DNA of 64,000 bases from the NCBI GenBank assembly GCA_963665525.1, contig OY762280.1:2790001-2854000 (forward strand), given 5' to 3'. The position numbers and the translations under genes were made by a program. The notes under the pieces are model-generated. The model saw only the letters and a list, made by a program, of their open reading frames with translations, made no database searches and was not told where the DNA came from. Source of the DNA: UBA12077 sp963665525 (GTDB lineage Bacteria > Bacteroidota > Bacteroidia > Bacteroidales > UBA12077). Shown piece by piece: positions 8,055 through 17,301 of this stretch (positions are counted from its first letter, which is position 1; each line of letters starts with the position of its first letter).

Positions 8055-10382
8055 ATGAAACATTTTTTACTACTGTCTTTTTCTCTTATTATTTCATTAT
8101 ACTCCATAGCTCAAGAAAAGTATACCGTTAGTGGGCGAATAAATGATGAAGCAGGAGAAGAACTTATTGGAGCTACCATATATGTAAAAGAGTTAAGTAC
8201 CGGTACGGTTACCAACGTATATGGATTTTATTCAATAACATTAAAAGAAGGGTCTTATCAGTTTGATTATTCTTATGTTGGTTACGAAACCATCAGTAAG
8301 AAAATAAAATTAGACCAAAATCAAAGTATTAACATTACTCTTCAAGAAGCTTCAAAAACAATTGAAGAAGTTATCGTTACGGCTGAACGTAAAAATGAAA
8401 ATGTTCTTAAAACCGAAATGAGTACTGTTAAACTACAAGCAAAGGAAATTAAAAAGATTCCTGCCCTATTAGGAGAAGTTGACGTAATAAAGACCTTACA
8501 ACTACTTCCTGGCATTCAATCAACAGGAGAAGGCTTTTCCGGATTTAATGTGAGAGGTGGAAGCCCTGACCAGAACCTAATTCTTTTCGATGAAGCAACT
8601 GTATACAACGCTTCTCACTTGATGGGTTTTTTCTCTGTTTTTAACAATGACGCCATAAAAGATCTAAAGATATATAAAGGAGATATTCCTGCTGAATATG
8701 GAGGTCGCTTATCTTCTATGTTAGATATCAGAATGAAAGAAGGAAACCAGAAAAAGTTTGAAGCTACTGGAGGGATCGGAACCATATCGTCAAGGTTAAC
8801 TCTTGAAGCTCCAATCATTGAAGATAAATGGTCGGTATTGGTAGCAGGACGAAGAACCTATGCTGATTTATTCTTATTATTATCAAGTGATGAAGCCATC
8901 CGATCTAACAAGTTATATTTTTATGATTTAAACTTGAAAACCAATTATAGAATTAATGACAAAGACAGGATTTTTGTTTCGGGTTATTTTGGGCGCGATG
9001 TTTTTAAATTCGGAGATATGTTCGGATTCGACTGGGGTAACTACACATTAACTACCCGATGGAATCATTTGTTTACCGAAAAACTTTTCTCAAACTTTTC
9101 TGTGATTTATAGTAAATACGACTATAAAATGGAGAGTGGGCAAGGAAATGCAGGATTTAAATGGACATCAGGACTTGAAGATTTAAAAGTTAAAGCAGAT
9201 TTAACGTACTACCCTAATCCAAAAAATACAATAAAATTCGGCGTTGAGGCTATCTATCATCAGTTTAATCCCGGATTTGCAAGAGGAACAGGAGATTCAA
9301 CTGCCATGTATAACTCCTTGAAAATGCCTGAATCGAATGCTCTTGAATATGCTGCCTATATTAGCAATGAACATAAAGTAAGCGATCATCTTACATTAAA
9401 TTATGGTATTAGAGGATCAATGTTCCAGAATATGGGTAAATCAACCGTATATCACTTCGATGAAAATTATCAAAAAATCGACTCAACAGTTTATAAAAGC
9501 TGGGATATCTATAATACTTTCTACGGTTTAGAACCTCGCGTTAATCTAAACTATATTATTAATGAAAAATCATCGGTTAAAGCAAGCTATTCAAGAACTA
9601 AACAATATTTACATTTAGCTTCCAATAGTACAGCTGGATCTCCTTTAGATGTCTGGCTTCCATCCAGCCCAAATATTGAGCCCCAATTGGCTAACCAGGT
9701 AGCTTTAGGTTATTTCAGAAATTTTTGGGATAATAAATTAGAAACTTCTGTTGAAGTTTATTATAAAGATATGGATAACCAAATTGATTTTAAAGATCAT
9801 GCCGATTTGATGCTTAACCCGGAATTAGAAGGTGAATTCAGAATTGGTGAAGCCTGGTCGTATGGATTAGAGTTATTGGTTAGAAAACAACAAGGGAAAT
9901 TTACCGGATGGGTTAGTTATACCTTATCAAAAGCTGAAAGAAAATTCCCAGAGATTAATGATGGTAAATTATATCCATCCGTATACGACAAGCCTCATAA
10001 TATATCAATCGTAGGAAATTATGAATTAACCCCACGTTTAAGCATTGCTGCAACCTGGGTATATGCAACAGGTGCTCCTGTTACATTCCCAAGTGGTAAA
10101 TATGAATTTGAGAATATGGCTGTCCCAATTTATACCGAACGTAATGGTTATAGAATGCCAGACTACCATAGAATGGATTTATCCATTACTTTAAAAAGCA
10201 AAATCAAACCAAATAAAAGATTTAAAAGTGATTTAAACCTGTCGGTATATAACCTCTATAACAGACATAATGCATGGATGATATACTTTGGCGAAGATGA
10301 AGATGATCCTTCGAAAACTGTTGCCCAAAAGGTATATGTATTTCCAATTATACCATCGTTAACATGGAATTTCTATTTTTAA
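8055..10382 (+). CDS. TonB-dependent outer-membrane receptor with N-terminal carboxypeptidase-regulatory-like domain
   Basis: Outer-membrane active transporter of 775 residues. Order: signal peptide (1-19, ending SIAQ), a CarboxypepD_reg-like domain (about 22-105, VSGRINDEAGEELIGATI), a plug domain (about 120-230, with FNVRGGSPDQNLILFDEATV), then a beta barrel to the C-terminus. The barrel ends in alternating aromatic strands and a terminal Phe (LTWNFYF), as expected for BAM recognition. The next gene is a DUF4249 lipoprotein 11 bases downstream, a standard pairing in which the lipoprotein is thought to help the receptor bind substrate at the surface. The substrate is unknown; iron chelate or small peptide is possible. 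Confidence 0.93.
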   Translation: MKHFLLLSFSLIISLYSIAQEKYTVSGRINDEAGEELIGATIYVKELSTGTVTNVYGFYSITLKEGSYQFDYSYVGYETISKKIKLDQNQSINITLQEASKTIEEVIVTAERKNENVLKTEMSTVKLQAKEIKKIPALLGEVDVIKTLQLLPGIQSTGEGFSGFNVRGGSPDQNLILFDEATVYNASHLMGFFSVFNNDAIKDLKIYKGDIPAEYGGRLSSMLDIRMKEGNQKKFEATGGIGTISSRLTLEAPIIEDKWSVLVAGRRTYADLFLLLSSDEAIRSNKLYFYDLNLKTNYRINDKDRIFVSGYFGRDVFKFGDMFGFDWGNYTLTTRWNHLFTEKLFSNFSVIYSKYDYKMESGQGNAGFKWTSGLEDLKVKADLTYYPNPKNTIKFGVEAIYHQFNPGFARGTGDSTAMYNSLKMPESNALEYAAYISNEHKVSDHLTLNYGIRGSMFQNMGKSTVYHFDENYQKIDSTVYKSWDIYNTFYGLEPRVNLNYIINEKSSVKASYSRTKQYLHLASNSTAGSPLDVWLPSSPNIEPQLANQVALGYFRNFWDNKLETSVEVYYKDMDNQIDFKDHADLMLNPELEGEFRIGEAWSYGLELLVRKQQGKFTGWVSYTLSKAERKFPEINDGKLYPSVYDKPHNISIVGNYELTPRLSIAATWVYATGAPVTFPSGKYEFENMAVPIYTERNGYRMPDYHRMDLSITLKSKIKPNKRFKSDLNLSVYNLYNRHNAWMIYFGEDEDDPSKTVAQKVYVFPIIPSLTWNFYF

Positions 10383-10393
10383 ACGTTAAGATC

Positions 10394-11260
10394 ATGAAAA
10401 GAATACTATATATCATATTAGCAATACTTGGAATTGCATCGTGTACTGAAAGTTTTAATGTTAACCTGGATAGTACATACACAAGATTAGTTGTACAAGG
10501 ATCCATAAGCAATGAAAGAAAAGCACACCAGGTTTTTATTACTAAGTCTGCTGATTATTTCGATAATACCCCAGCTCCACAAGTAAGTGGTGCTACAGTA
10601 ACTATCTCTGATGGCACTACCGTGTTTAATTTAAATGAAATAAAACCAGGGATTTATGAAACGGATACCATGAGTGGAGAGATTGGTAAAAACTATACTC
10701 TAAATATAAATACTGAAGGTAAAGAATTTACTGCCAGTTGTTATTTAAATTATTGTGCTCCAATGGACTCTATAAATTTTGGATATTATGATTTTGGTGA
10801 CAATTATGAAATTGAAGACACTTTTGTCTATATCTTATTAAATGCATTAGAGCCTGAAACACCTGACAATTACTATTTATGGAATGTATATAAAAATGGG
10901 ACATTAGAAACAGATACCTTACATGAAAAAGTTGTGTATGATGATGAATTTGTGAATGGTAAGTATATGTACGATTTAGCAGTACAATGGACTGAGGCTG
11001 GATATAAGGATACAATTACTTTAGAAATGTTTTCAGTAACAGAAGAATATGCCGATTATTACTCTCACGTAATGGATGTTACGATTTGGAATATGGGACC
11101 CCTGGGAGGACCACCTGCAAATCCTGTAGGCAATATTTATGAAGTAGTAGACAATGATAATGATAATGATAATCCGGTTGGATTTTTCCTGGCATACTCT
11201 TCACAACAAATCACGGAAATTGTACCTCCAAAAGATGAATGGGTAGAACTTGAATGGTAA
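10394..11260 (+). CDS. DUF4249 family lipoprotein
   Basis: Lipoprotein partner of the TonB receptor just upstream. The start at 10394 gives a canonical lipoprotein signal peptide (MKRILYIILAILGIASC, acylated Cys17). A TTG 30 bases earlier would overlap the receptor gene and spoil the signal, so it was not used. The mature part (about 270 residues) begins with the DUF4249 pattern: RLVVQGSISNERKAHQVFITKS, shortened here to RLVVQGSISNERKA, then a strand-rich domain with ATVTISDGT and YTLNINTEGKEFTA. A short Asp-Asn repeat (three GATAAT units, 11156-11173) lies near the C-terminus. Probably outer-membrane and possibly surface exposed. Function beyond receptor partnership is unknown. Confidence 0.87.
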   Translation: MKRILYIILAILGIASCTESFNVNLDSTYTRLVVQGSISNERKAHQVFITKSADYFDNTPAPQVSGATVTISDGTTVFNLNEIKPGIYETDTMSGEIGKNYTLNINTEGKEFTASCYLNYCAPMDSINFGYYDFGDNYEIEDTFVYILLNALEPETPDNYYLWNVYKNGTLETDTLHEKVVYDDEFVNGKYMYDLAVQWTEAGYKDTITLEMFSVTEEYADYYSHVMDVTIWNMGPLGGPPANPVGNIYEVVDNDNDNDNPVGFFLAYSSQQITEIVPPKDEWVELEW

Positions 11261-11266
11261 AAAATA

Positions 11267-11293
11267 AAAGGCTGATCTATTCGATCAGCCTTT
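11267..11293. terminator. Bidirectional rho-independent terminator
   Basis: A perfect 11-bp stem (AAAGGCTGATC / GATCAGCCTTT) with a 5-base loop sits between two convergent genes. On the minus strand it runs into CTTTTATTTTTT, on the plus strand into TTTCTAAT, so it serves at least the leftward gene and probably both. Confidence 0.85.
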
Positions 11294-11316
11294 CTAATAT
11301 ATTAAGGAATAATTAT

Positions 11317-12075
11317 CTATTTAAACTCTTCTTCCATATCTGGATCAACTAAAATACGTCCACAATACTCACAAACAATAATTTTCTTTCTTGAACGAAC
11401 ATCTAATTGTCTTTGAGGAGGAATCTTATTAAAACAACCACCACAAGCATCACGCTGTACAGAAACAACAGCTAATCCATTACGTGCATTACCTCTAATC
11501 TTTTTGTAAGCATTGCGTAATCTTTCTGGAATAATTTCTTGAATTTCCAGAGACTTGTTTTCTAAATCTTCTTCCTCTTTTTGGGTTTCAGAAGTGATTG
11601 ACTCTAACTCACCTTTTTTTGTTTCTAAATCACCAGTTCTATCTTCAAGTATCCCTTTTGATTCGTCGATAATTTCTTTTTTCTCTTCTATTTTAGCTGT
11701 AAATTCTTTAATTCGTTTTTCACAAAGCTCAATTTCTAAAGTTTGAAACTCTATTTCTTTTGAAAGAGAATCGAACTCACGATTATTACGAACATTATTT
11801 TGTTGTTCTGTATATTTCTTAATTAAAGCTTGAGCATCTTTAATTTCATTTTTCTTATTTACGATAGATTCTTCAAACTTTACAACATCCTCCTCATAAT
11901 TCTGAACACGAGTTTGCAAACCTTCAATTTCATCTTCTAAATCCTGAACCTCAAGAGGAAGCTCCCCACGTAAGCGCTTAATATCATCAATTTTTGAATC
12001 AACCATCTGTAATTCAAATAAAGCTTTTAATTTTTCCTCAACAGTTAGTTCTGTATTTTCCTTTACTTTAGCCAT
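11317..12075 (-). CDS. Zinc-ribbon coiled-coil protein (zf-RING_7/C4-type)
   Basis: Cytoplasmic protein of 252 residues: a long charged coiled coil (about 20-195) followed by a C-terminal C4 zinc ribbon, Cys211 and Cys214 (CGGC) and Cys235 and Cys238 (CEYC). This matches the zf-RING_7 family, widespread in bacteria and close in architecture to CdsZ, proposed to act at the ribosome or on nucleic acid. It ends with a short acidic tail. It lies 4 bases downstream of the NIF3-family gene, a pairing conserved across many phyla, so co-transcription is nearly certain. The exact function is not established. Confidence 0.88.
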   Translation of the reverse strand: MAKVKENTELTVEEKLKALFELQMVDSKIDDIKRLRGELPLEVQDLEDEIEGLQTRVQNYEEDVVKFEESIVNKKNEIKDAQALIKKYTEQQNNVRNNREFDSLSKEIEFQTLEIELCEKRIKEFTAKIEEKKEIIDESKGILEDRTGDLETKKGELESITSETQKEEEDLENKSLEIQEIIPERLRNAYKKIRGNARNGLAVVSVQRDACGGCFNKIPPQRQLDVRSRKKIIVCEYCGRILVDPDMEEEFK

Positions 12076-12079
12076 TTTT

Positions 12080-13174
12080 TTATAAATAATTTATCGGATT
12101 CGAATTTATTTCTGTCAAACGAACTGCAAATTTAGGGAATTTTTTTATAAGTAATTCATAAAAAAGTTCTTTTGTAATTTGTTCTGACTCAAAATGTCCT
12201 ATATCTGCAATTAATATTTTACCTTCAGCATCGAAAAACTGGTGATATTTAAAATCTCCCGATATTAAAATATCTGCTTTTTGCTGAATTGCATTTTTTA
12301 AAAGAAAACTTCCACTGCCTCCACAAACTGCAACTCTTTTAATCGGTTTATTCAATAAATCGGTATAACGAACACATTTTGCCGAAAAAACTTCTTTTAC
12401 TTTCTTCAAGAAAGCCATTTCATCAATTTCCTCTTGCAAATCTCCAATAACACCATAGCCTAGTCTTTCAAACTTATTATCCAGTGGATAAATATCATAA
12501 GCCACCTCTTCGTATGGATGAGCATTAATTAAAGCATTTACTACCTTATTTCTAATGTGTTTAGGAAATATCGTTTCAACTCTAGTCTCATCTTCAAAAT
12601 GTATTTCTCCTTTACTCCCCACGTATGGTTCAGTGCCCTCTCCTGCTCGAAATGATCCTTTACCTTCAATATTATAGCTACACATATCATAATTGCCAAT
12701 ATGACCAGCCCCAGCATTAAATATTGCTTTTCGAGTTTCATCGGCATGATCTGTTGGAACAAAATATACCAGCTTCATTAACTGATTCGAAACAGGACTT
12801 AATATTTTTTGATTTACTAATCCCAATTTATCAGCAATTTTACTACTTACCCCTCCCCATATGCTATCAAGGTTCGTATGAGCTGCATAAATGGCAATAT
12901 CATTTTTTATAGCTTTGATTATGATACGTTCTGTGTAATTCTTACCTGTGATCTTTTTTACACCACCAAACAATATTGGATGATGCGCTAATACTAGATT
13001 TAAATTCTTTTTAATGGCCTCATCAATAACTTCTTCTGTAATATCAACGGTAATAAGAACTCCTGATATTTCCTGCTTGCTATCTCCAATAATTAATCCA
13101 GCATTGTCATAATCCTCTTGAAATGCAAGAGGTGCTATGGACTCAATATATGAAGTAATTTCTTTTAGTTTCAT
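12080..13174 (-). CDS. NIF3-like dinuclear metal-centre protein (YbgI/YqfO family)
   Basis: Member of the NIF3 superfamily, 364 residues, the long form with a PII-like domain inserted between the two halves of the metal-binding core (insert about 125-230). Metal ligands can be recognised in LAHHPILFGG, AAHTNLDS and, near the C-terminus, DIGHFESEQ. The family forms toroidal hexamers and is often annotated as GTP cyclohydrolase I type 2, but that activity is not well supported. It is followed after 4 bases by the zinc-ribbon protein and preceded by the MerR gene, whose terminator lies in the gap. Confidence 0.92.
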   Translation of the reverse strand: MKLKEITSYIESIAPLAFQEDYDNAGLIIGDSKQEISGVLITVDITEEVIDEAIKKNLNLVLAHHPILFGGVKKITGKNYTERIIIKAIKNDIAIYAAHTNLDSIWGGVSSKIADKLGLVNQKILSPVSNQLMKLVYFVPTDHADETRKAIFNAGAGHIGNYDMCSYNIEGKGSFRAGEGTEPYVGSKGEIHFEDETRVETIFPKHIRNKVVNALINAHPYEEVAYDIYPLDNKFERLGYGVIGDLQEEIDEMAFLKKVKEVFSAKCVRYTDLLNKPIKRVAVCGGSGSFLLKNAIQQKADILISGDFKYHQFFDAEGKILIADIGHFESEQITKELFYELLIKKFPKFAVRLTEINSNPINYL

Positions 13175-13204
13175 ATTCGTATCTGAAATTTAAACGATAA
13201 AAAA

Positions 13205-13228
13205 ACGTGAGATTAAAGATCCTCACGT
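13205..13228 (-). terminator. Rho-independent terminator after the MerR gene
   Basis: Minus-strand stem ACGTGAG / CTCACGT (7 bp) with a 10-base loop, followed on that strand by seven T. It overlaps the last codons of the MerR-family gene and separates it from the NIF3 gene. Confidence 0.75.
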
Positions 13229-13548
13229 ATTTCTAATAAAAGTGCTTTAATTTCTTTGAGGGACTTTACTGCTTCAAAATTATTCATCGTCCCCTCTTTA
13301 TTTTCCTTAAGCTTTTTCTTTGCTCCTTTTAATGTTAACCCGAGTTCTTTTACTAAGTAATAAATAATATGAAAATGCTCAATATCGTCTATTGTAAAAA
13401 AGCGATTCCCTTTTTTATTCTTTTTAGGCTTAATAATATCAAACTCTTTTTCCCAATATCTTATTAAAGAAGAATTTACATTAAACATCTCAGCTACTTC
13501 GCCAATGCTATAATAAAGTTTCTCAACACGTTTTTCTTTGTAGGGCAT
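13213..13548 (-). CDS. MerR-family transcriptional regulator
   Basis: Small DNA-binding protein of 111 residues. The N-terminal winged helix-turn-helix is clear: YYSIGEVAEMFNVNSSLIRY at 12-31, then EKEFDIIKPKKNKKGNRFF and the DIEHFHIIYYLVKELGLTL wing/helix. A short C-terminal dimerisation helix follows, with no effector-binding domain or metal-binding Cys, so the inducing signal is not apparent. It lies between the M23 peptidase/propeller genes and the NIF3 gene on the same strand. In Bacteroidota this short MerR is usually found near M23 peptidase genes and alaS, as here, but its regulon is unknown. Confidence 0.9.
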   Translation of the reverse strand: MPYKEKRVEKLYYSIGEVAEMFNVNSSLIRYWEKEFDIIKPKKNKKGNRFFTIDDIEHFHIIYYLVKELGLTLKGAKKKLKENKEGTMNNFEAVKSLKEIKALLLEIREDL

Positions 13549-13603
13549 AATAATTTATTATAATCTGATGAACCAATAAAATTAAAAAATTAGTTTAAAT
13601 AAT

Positions 13604-13611
13604 CAAAGTTA
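13604..13611 (-). promoter_or_regulatory. Putative -7 promoter element for the MerR gene
   Basis: Minus-strand TAACTTTG matches TAnnTTTG. It overlaps the stop codon of the propeller gene and would give a leader of about 50 bases for the MerR gene. The -33 box is not evident. Confidence 0.3.
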
Positions 13612-15147
13612 ATTATCTAATCCAAAACAATATAAATAACCATCACGTGAAGCAATATATATTTTCCCATTCCAAACTATTGGTGTCGACTCAAATGATC
13701 CTCCCTTCTTATCCAGCAATTTAAAGTTATTTTTCTCATCATATTGAAAAAGATAAACACCCCAGTAACCTGCTACTATAAGCTTATCATCGACAAATAT
13801 CGGTGTTGATATAGAAGGGCCAACCTGCTTCTTAAATACCAAATTTGGCTTTGGATATACAGAAACACTATCAGGACCTAAAACCGTTTGACTAGAATCA
13901 ATACTTTTATGATTAACTACATATAAATTTTTATCAATACCAACGAAGGCTGCTAAGTGATTCTGATTTTCATTTATATAATTATCATTTATTCCTATGG
14001 AACCAATAATTCCTCCTTCCCAACCTGCAAAATCATTATCTTCTACTGGGAAATACCATACAACAGCATTTTTAGGATTCTTTTCAGGGTCTAATTTAAA
14101 TGCTCCTCCTTTTCCTTTTATATACTGTTTCTCTACAGAAACTAATAAATTACTGTCGGAAGTCACAATTGCTGATCCATCCATATCGGACCCAATATAA
14201 AAATCCCAATCAAGCTCACGTGTTTTTAAATTATATCCCCATACATGTCCTGCCCCCGATGCTACATAAATATGATTATTTAGTAAGGATGGCGATGATT
14301 CTGTAACAACATTATTTTTATGTTTACTTACATCATCCATATTGTATAGTTTACGCTCCTGAATAATTTTAGGCTGAAACATATTATTTATCATTCTTGC
14401 ATTTCGGTGATCCGGGTCGAAAACTGTAAAATATGAGTTCTCTAATCCCAGGTAAGCTGTGTCATTTAATATTAAGGCAGAACCATCCACATCGCGCGAG
14501 TAACTATGTGTCCACTTTTGGTCCATTCTCCATAACTCCTTACCTGTAAAATAAGATATAGCTCTATAACTTGGAATGTGTTTTGAATCCAGATAATTCC
14601 CAACACCCAAACGACTCCCTTGTAAAATAACAATCCCATTTTCAGGTTTATCAGGCTTATTGTTTATCCATATAGTTCCTGTGCCTTTTATAACATCATC
14701 GAATTTGTATTGCCACACCAACTCTCCTGTTTCTGCATCAATCTTTTTAAGGTGATGATCATATGCTCCCTGAATCAAATATAACTTGCCTTTTTCTTTA
14801 ATTAAAAGCGGTTGGCCTGTCCATCCAGCCCCAGCCCATAATTTTGTTCCTATTCTTCGCGATATAACCGTTTCACCTTTTCCTAAGTAATGTTTCCAAA
14901 CTAAAGCTAATGTGTCTGGTGCATTTTTACCATAGAAATTACGTTGCCAGTTACCCAGGAACGTTTGAATAATAGGATACGTTAATGTATCCTTAAACAC
15001 ACTAGAACTATCATCAACTACCATACTAGTATCTGCATGGTTTATAGAATCTTGTAATAAACGGTCTGTTTTTACCTCTTGAGCTGAAGTATAAAAAAAA
15101 TTCCCCAACATCAGGGGAACTATGAAAAGTTTAAATATAATTTTCAT
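13609..15147 (-). CDS. Secreted PQQ-like beta-propeller protein
   Basis: Exported protein of 512 residues. The start at 15147 yields a good signal peptide (MKIIFKLFIVPLMLGNFFYTSAQ) and removes a 20-base overlap with the upstream gene; an earlier in-frame ATG at 15177 would add ten residues before it. After a linker, the rest is made of repeats typical of PQQ_2-type blades: LYLIQGAYDHHLKKIDAETG, LVWQYKFDD, GELVW-like turns, IYVASGAGHVWGYNL, IYIASRDGYLYCFGL. These propellers are often scaffolds or outer-membrane assembly factors (BamB-like) or secreted structural proteins; no PQQ enzyme residues are recognisable. It follows the two M23 peptidases by 10 bases, suggesting an envelope role. Confidence 0.8.
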   Translation of the reverse strand: MKIIFKLFIVPLMLGNFFYTSAQEVKTDRLLQDSINHADTSMVVDDSSSVFKDTLTYPIIQTFLGNWQRNFYGKNAPDTLALVWKHYLGKGETVISRRIGTKLWAGAGWTGQPLLIKEKGKLYLIQGAYDHHLKKIDAETGELVWQYKFDDVIKGTGTIWINNKPDKPENGIVILQGSRLGVGNYLDSKHIPSYRAISYFTGKELWRMDQKWTHSYSRDVDGSALILNDTAYLGLENSYFTVFDPDHRNARMINNMFQPKIIQERKLYNMDDVSKHKNNVVTESSPSLLNNHIYVASGAGHVWGYNLKTRELDWDFYIGSDMDGSAIVTSDSNLLVSVEKQYIKGKGGAFKLDPEKNPKNAVVWYFPVEDNDFAGWEGGIIGSIGINDNYINENQNHLAAFVGIDKNLYVVNHKSIDSSQTVLGPDSVSVYPKPNLVFKKQVGPSISTPIFVDDKLIVAGYWGVYLFQYDEKNNFKLLDKKGGSFESTPIVWNGKIYIASRDGYLYCFGLDN

Positions 15148-15157
15148 GAAATTTCTT

Positions 15158-16129
15158 TTAATCGAATGATTGACCACTATTTGACGAAATAAATATCATT
15201 TTATCAAACTCCTCTGGGGTTAAATCATTAAAATAATAATGTACAGGGTTTACTTTCTGGTTATTCTTAAACACTTCGTAATGCAAATGCGGTGCTGTTG
15301 ACGTTCCAGTTGAACCCACAAAACCAATCACTTCTCCTCTTTTTACTTTTTGTCCTTTTCGAACATTAAATCCATTTAAATGTGCATATAGGGTTTTATA
15401 TCCAAAACCATGATCAATCACTACCCTTTTACCATATCCTCTTAATGAATTTTCCACAGTTACGACAACACCATCTCCTGAAGCATATACTTCGGTTCCT
15501 GTTGGTGCTGTAAAATCCATTCCATAATGAAACTTACGTATTTTATATATTGGATGAATTCTCCATCCCCATCCTGAAGCTGTTCTTCTTAGATCTTTAT
15601 TTGATATTGGCATGATAGCAGGAATACAAGCTACCATCTTTTCTTTATTCTCAGCCAACTCAATAACCTCATCATACGATTTGGACTGAACGTATAATTT
15701 CTTAGTTATTTTATCTAATCGCTGCGTTGTTTCAGTAACTAATTCCGAATTTTTATATCCTTGCAGATCTATATATCGATTGGTACCTCCAAAACCAGCC
15801 GATCGAACTGAAGGTGGAATAGGCTCAGCCTCAAAAATTACACGATAGATATTATCATCACGTTTTTGTAAATCTTCTAATGTCTTTTCTACTAAATCGA
15901 ATCTATTATTTAATATATCGTATTGTGTAATTAATTGTTGATTTTCTCTTTTTAATCCTTTCTCTTTAGGAGTATCAAAGAAAATAACAAATACTACATT
16001 ATAAATAACTGCAATTAAAAAAGTGGCTGAAAGATAAGTCAGAAATCGATAAAACTTTTGCTTCCCGGTAAGAATAATCTTATCGTAGGTAAGTGTTTTA
16101 TGATCAAATTTGTATTTAATTTTTGCCAT
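15158..16129 (-). CDS. M23-family metallopeptidase, membrane anchored (copy 1)
   Basis: Peptidoglycan endopeptidase candidate of 323 residues. Cytoplasmic N-terminus (about 1-28), one membrane helix (about 29-51), a periplasmic coiled coil (about 53-100), a conserved linker (IPPSVRSAGFGGTNRY), and an M23/LytM domain (about 185-300). The zinc and catalytic residues are intact: His201 and Asp205 in HYGMDF, His250 in YAHL, His281 and His283 in HLHYEV. It should therefore be active, cutting peptide cross-links in the cell wall. It has the same length and architecture as the neighbouring gene 45 bases upstream, a tandem duplication. Both are expressed away from alaS. Confidence 0.93.
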   Translation of the reverse strand: MAKIKYKFDHKTLTYDKIILTGKQKFYRFLTYLSATFLIAVIYNVVFVIFFDTPKEKGLKRENQQLITQYDILNNRFDLVEKTLEDLQKRDDNIYRVIFEAEPIPPSVRSAGFGGTNRYIDLQGYKNSELVTETTQRLDKITKKLYVQSKSYDEVIELAENKEKMVACIPAIMPISNKDLRRTASGWGWRIHPIYKIRKFHYGMDFTAPTGTEVYASGDGVVVTVENSLRGYGKRVVIDHGFGYKTLYAHLNGFNVRKGQKVKRGEVIGFVGSTGTSTAPHLHYEVFKNNQKVNPVHYYFNDLTPEEFDKMIFISSNSGQSFD

Positions 16130-16174
16130 AAAGACAGTTGTTTATGGCCCAAATATAAGTAAATATTTTAAAAC

Positions 16175-17146
16175 CTAATCCATTGGATTACGTCTTTTTG
16201 AACAAGCAGCAACCATTAATTCATATTCTTCCTCACTCATATCATTGAAATAGTAATTAATTGGATTAACAGCCCTATTATTTAATTTTACTTCGTAATG
16301 TAAGTGTGCTCCTGTTGAACGACCTGTATTTCCAAGCAATCCAATAATTTCTCCTCTGCTTACTTTTTGTCCTTCATCAACATAAATTTTTTGTAAATGA
16401 GCATAAACCGTTTTATAACCATAGCCATGATCTATAACAACTCTGTTGCCATAACCATAAAATGAATAACCTGACTCTATGACTACACCATCACCAGTTG
16501 CAAAAATGTCTGATCCTTCAGGCCCAGTAAAATCCATTCCATGATGCATGGTTCTTTTGCCAGTAAAAGGATCATTCCGAGAACCAAAATAATCACTTAT
16601 ACGAGCAAAATCCTTTAATGCAACGGGCTGTATAGCCGGAATAGAAGCTATCATCTTCTCTTTGTTCTTAGCTTGCTCAATAACCGTATCAAATGATTTT
16701 GATTGTACGTATATTTTTTTGGATAATATATCAAGATGCTTAAAGCTCTCAATCATTACATCCGAATTTTCATATCCTTCAAGATCCAGGTAACGATTAG
16801 TACCTCCAAAACCTGCTACTCTAACGGATGGCGGAATAGGATCTAATTCAAAAATAGATCTGTAAAAATAATCGTCTCGTTGTTGAATATCGCTGATAAT
16901 AAAATCTATATCCTCCATTCTTTCATTTAAAGCATTGTAGTTATCTATCAACACATCTCTTTCTTCCTCTAATGCAATTACTTCAGGAGTTTTATAGAAA
17001 GAAGTATAAGCCAGATGCATAATTACAGCTGAAGACAAAGTAATTAAAACAAAGGCTAAAACTCTTTGAACTTTCTCTTTCCAAACAAGTTTAACTTTTT
17101 TAAAAGTAAGAGATTTTGAATCAAATTGGTATTTGATCTTAGACAT
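16175..17146 (-). CDS. M23-family metallopeptidase, membrane anchored (copy 2)
   Basis: Paralog of the next gene downstream: identical length (323 residues), the same membrane helix (about 26-48), coiled coil, PPSVRVAGFGGTNRY linker and LytM domain. Zinc ligands His201 and Asp205 (HHGMDF) and His281/His283 (HLHYEV) fall at exactly the same residue numbers as in the other copy. The C-terminus differs and ends in a basic stretch (CSKRRNPMD). First gene of the leftward group that continues through the other M23 gene to the propeller protein. A plausible promoter lies in the 155-base region shared with alaS. Confidence 0.93.
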   Translation of the reverse strand: MSKIKYQFDSKSLTFKKVKLVWKEKVQRVLAFVLITLSSAVIMHLAYTSFYKTPEVIALEEERDVLIDNYNALNERMEDIDFIISDIQQRDDYFYRSIFELDPIPPSVRVAGFGGTNRYLDLEGYENSDVMIESFKHLDILSKKIYVQSKSFDTVIEQAKNKEKMIASIPAIQPVALKDFARISDYFGSRNDPFTGKRTMHHGMDFTGPEGSDIFATGDGVVIESGYSFYGYGNRVVIDHGYGYKTVYAHLQKIYVDEGQKVSRGEIIGLLGNTGRSTGAHLHYEVKLNNRAVNPINYYFNDMSEEEYELMVAACSKRRNPMD

Positions 17147-17197
17147 ATTCTATAACAGCTTAATACATTAATTATAAAAAAAACACAACGTTAGCGA

Positions 17198-17205
17198 CAA
17201 ATCTA
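17198..17205 (-). promoter_or_regulatory. Putative promoter for the M23 peptidase operon
   Basis: Minus-strand TAGATTTG is a full match to TAnnTTTG. A GTTG (one mismatch to TTTG) lies 20 bases further upstream on that strand, so this is the best two-box candidate in the window. Predicted start near 17191, about 45 bases before the ATG. Confidence 0.4.
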
Positions 17206-17301
17206 ACTTAAATAAATTAATTTTACAACCCTAAAAATATAAAAATAATCTTATTATATATTTTAATTGACAAGTTTTAACTCTTTTTAATATAGGTTTT
17301 T

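Noticed and set aside
11156..11173. GATAAT triple repeat in the DUF4249 gene as a mobile or regulatory repeat
   Set aside because: It is an in-frame Asp-Asn run inside a coding region; short and without further copies.
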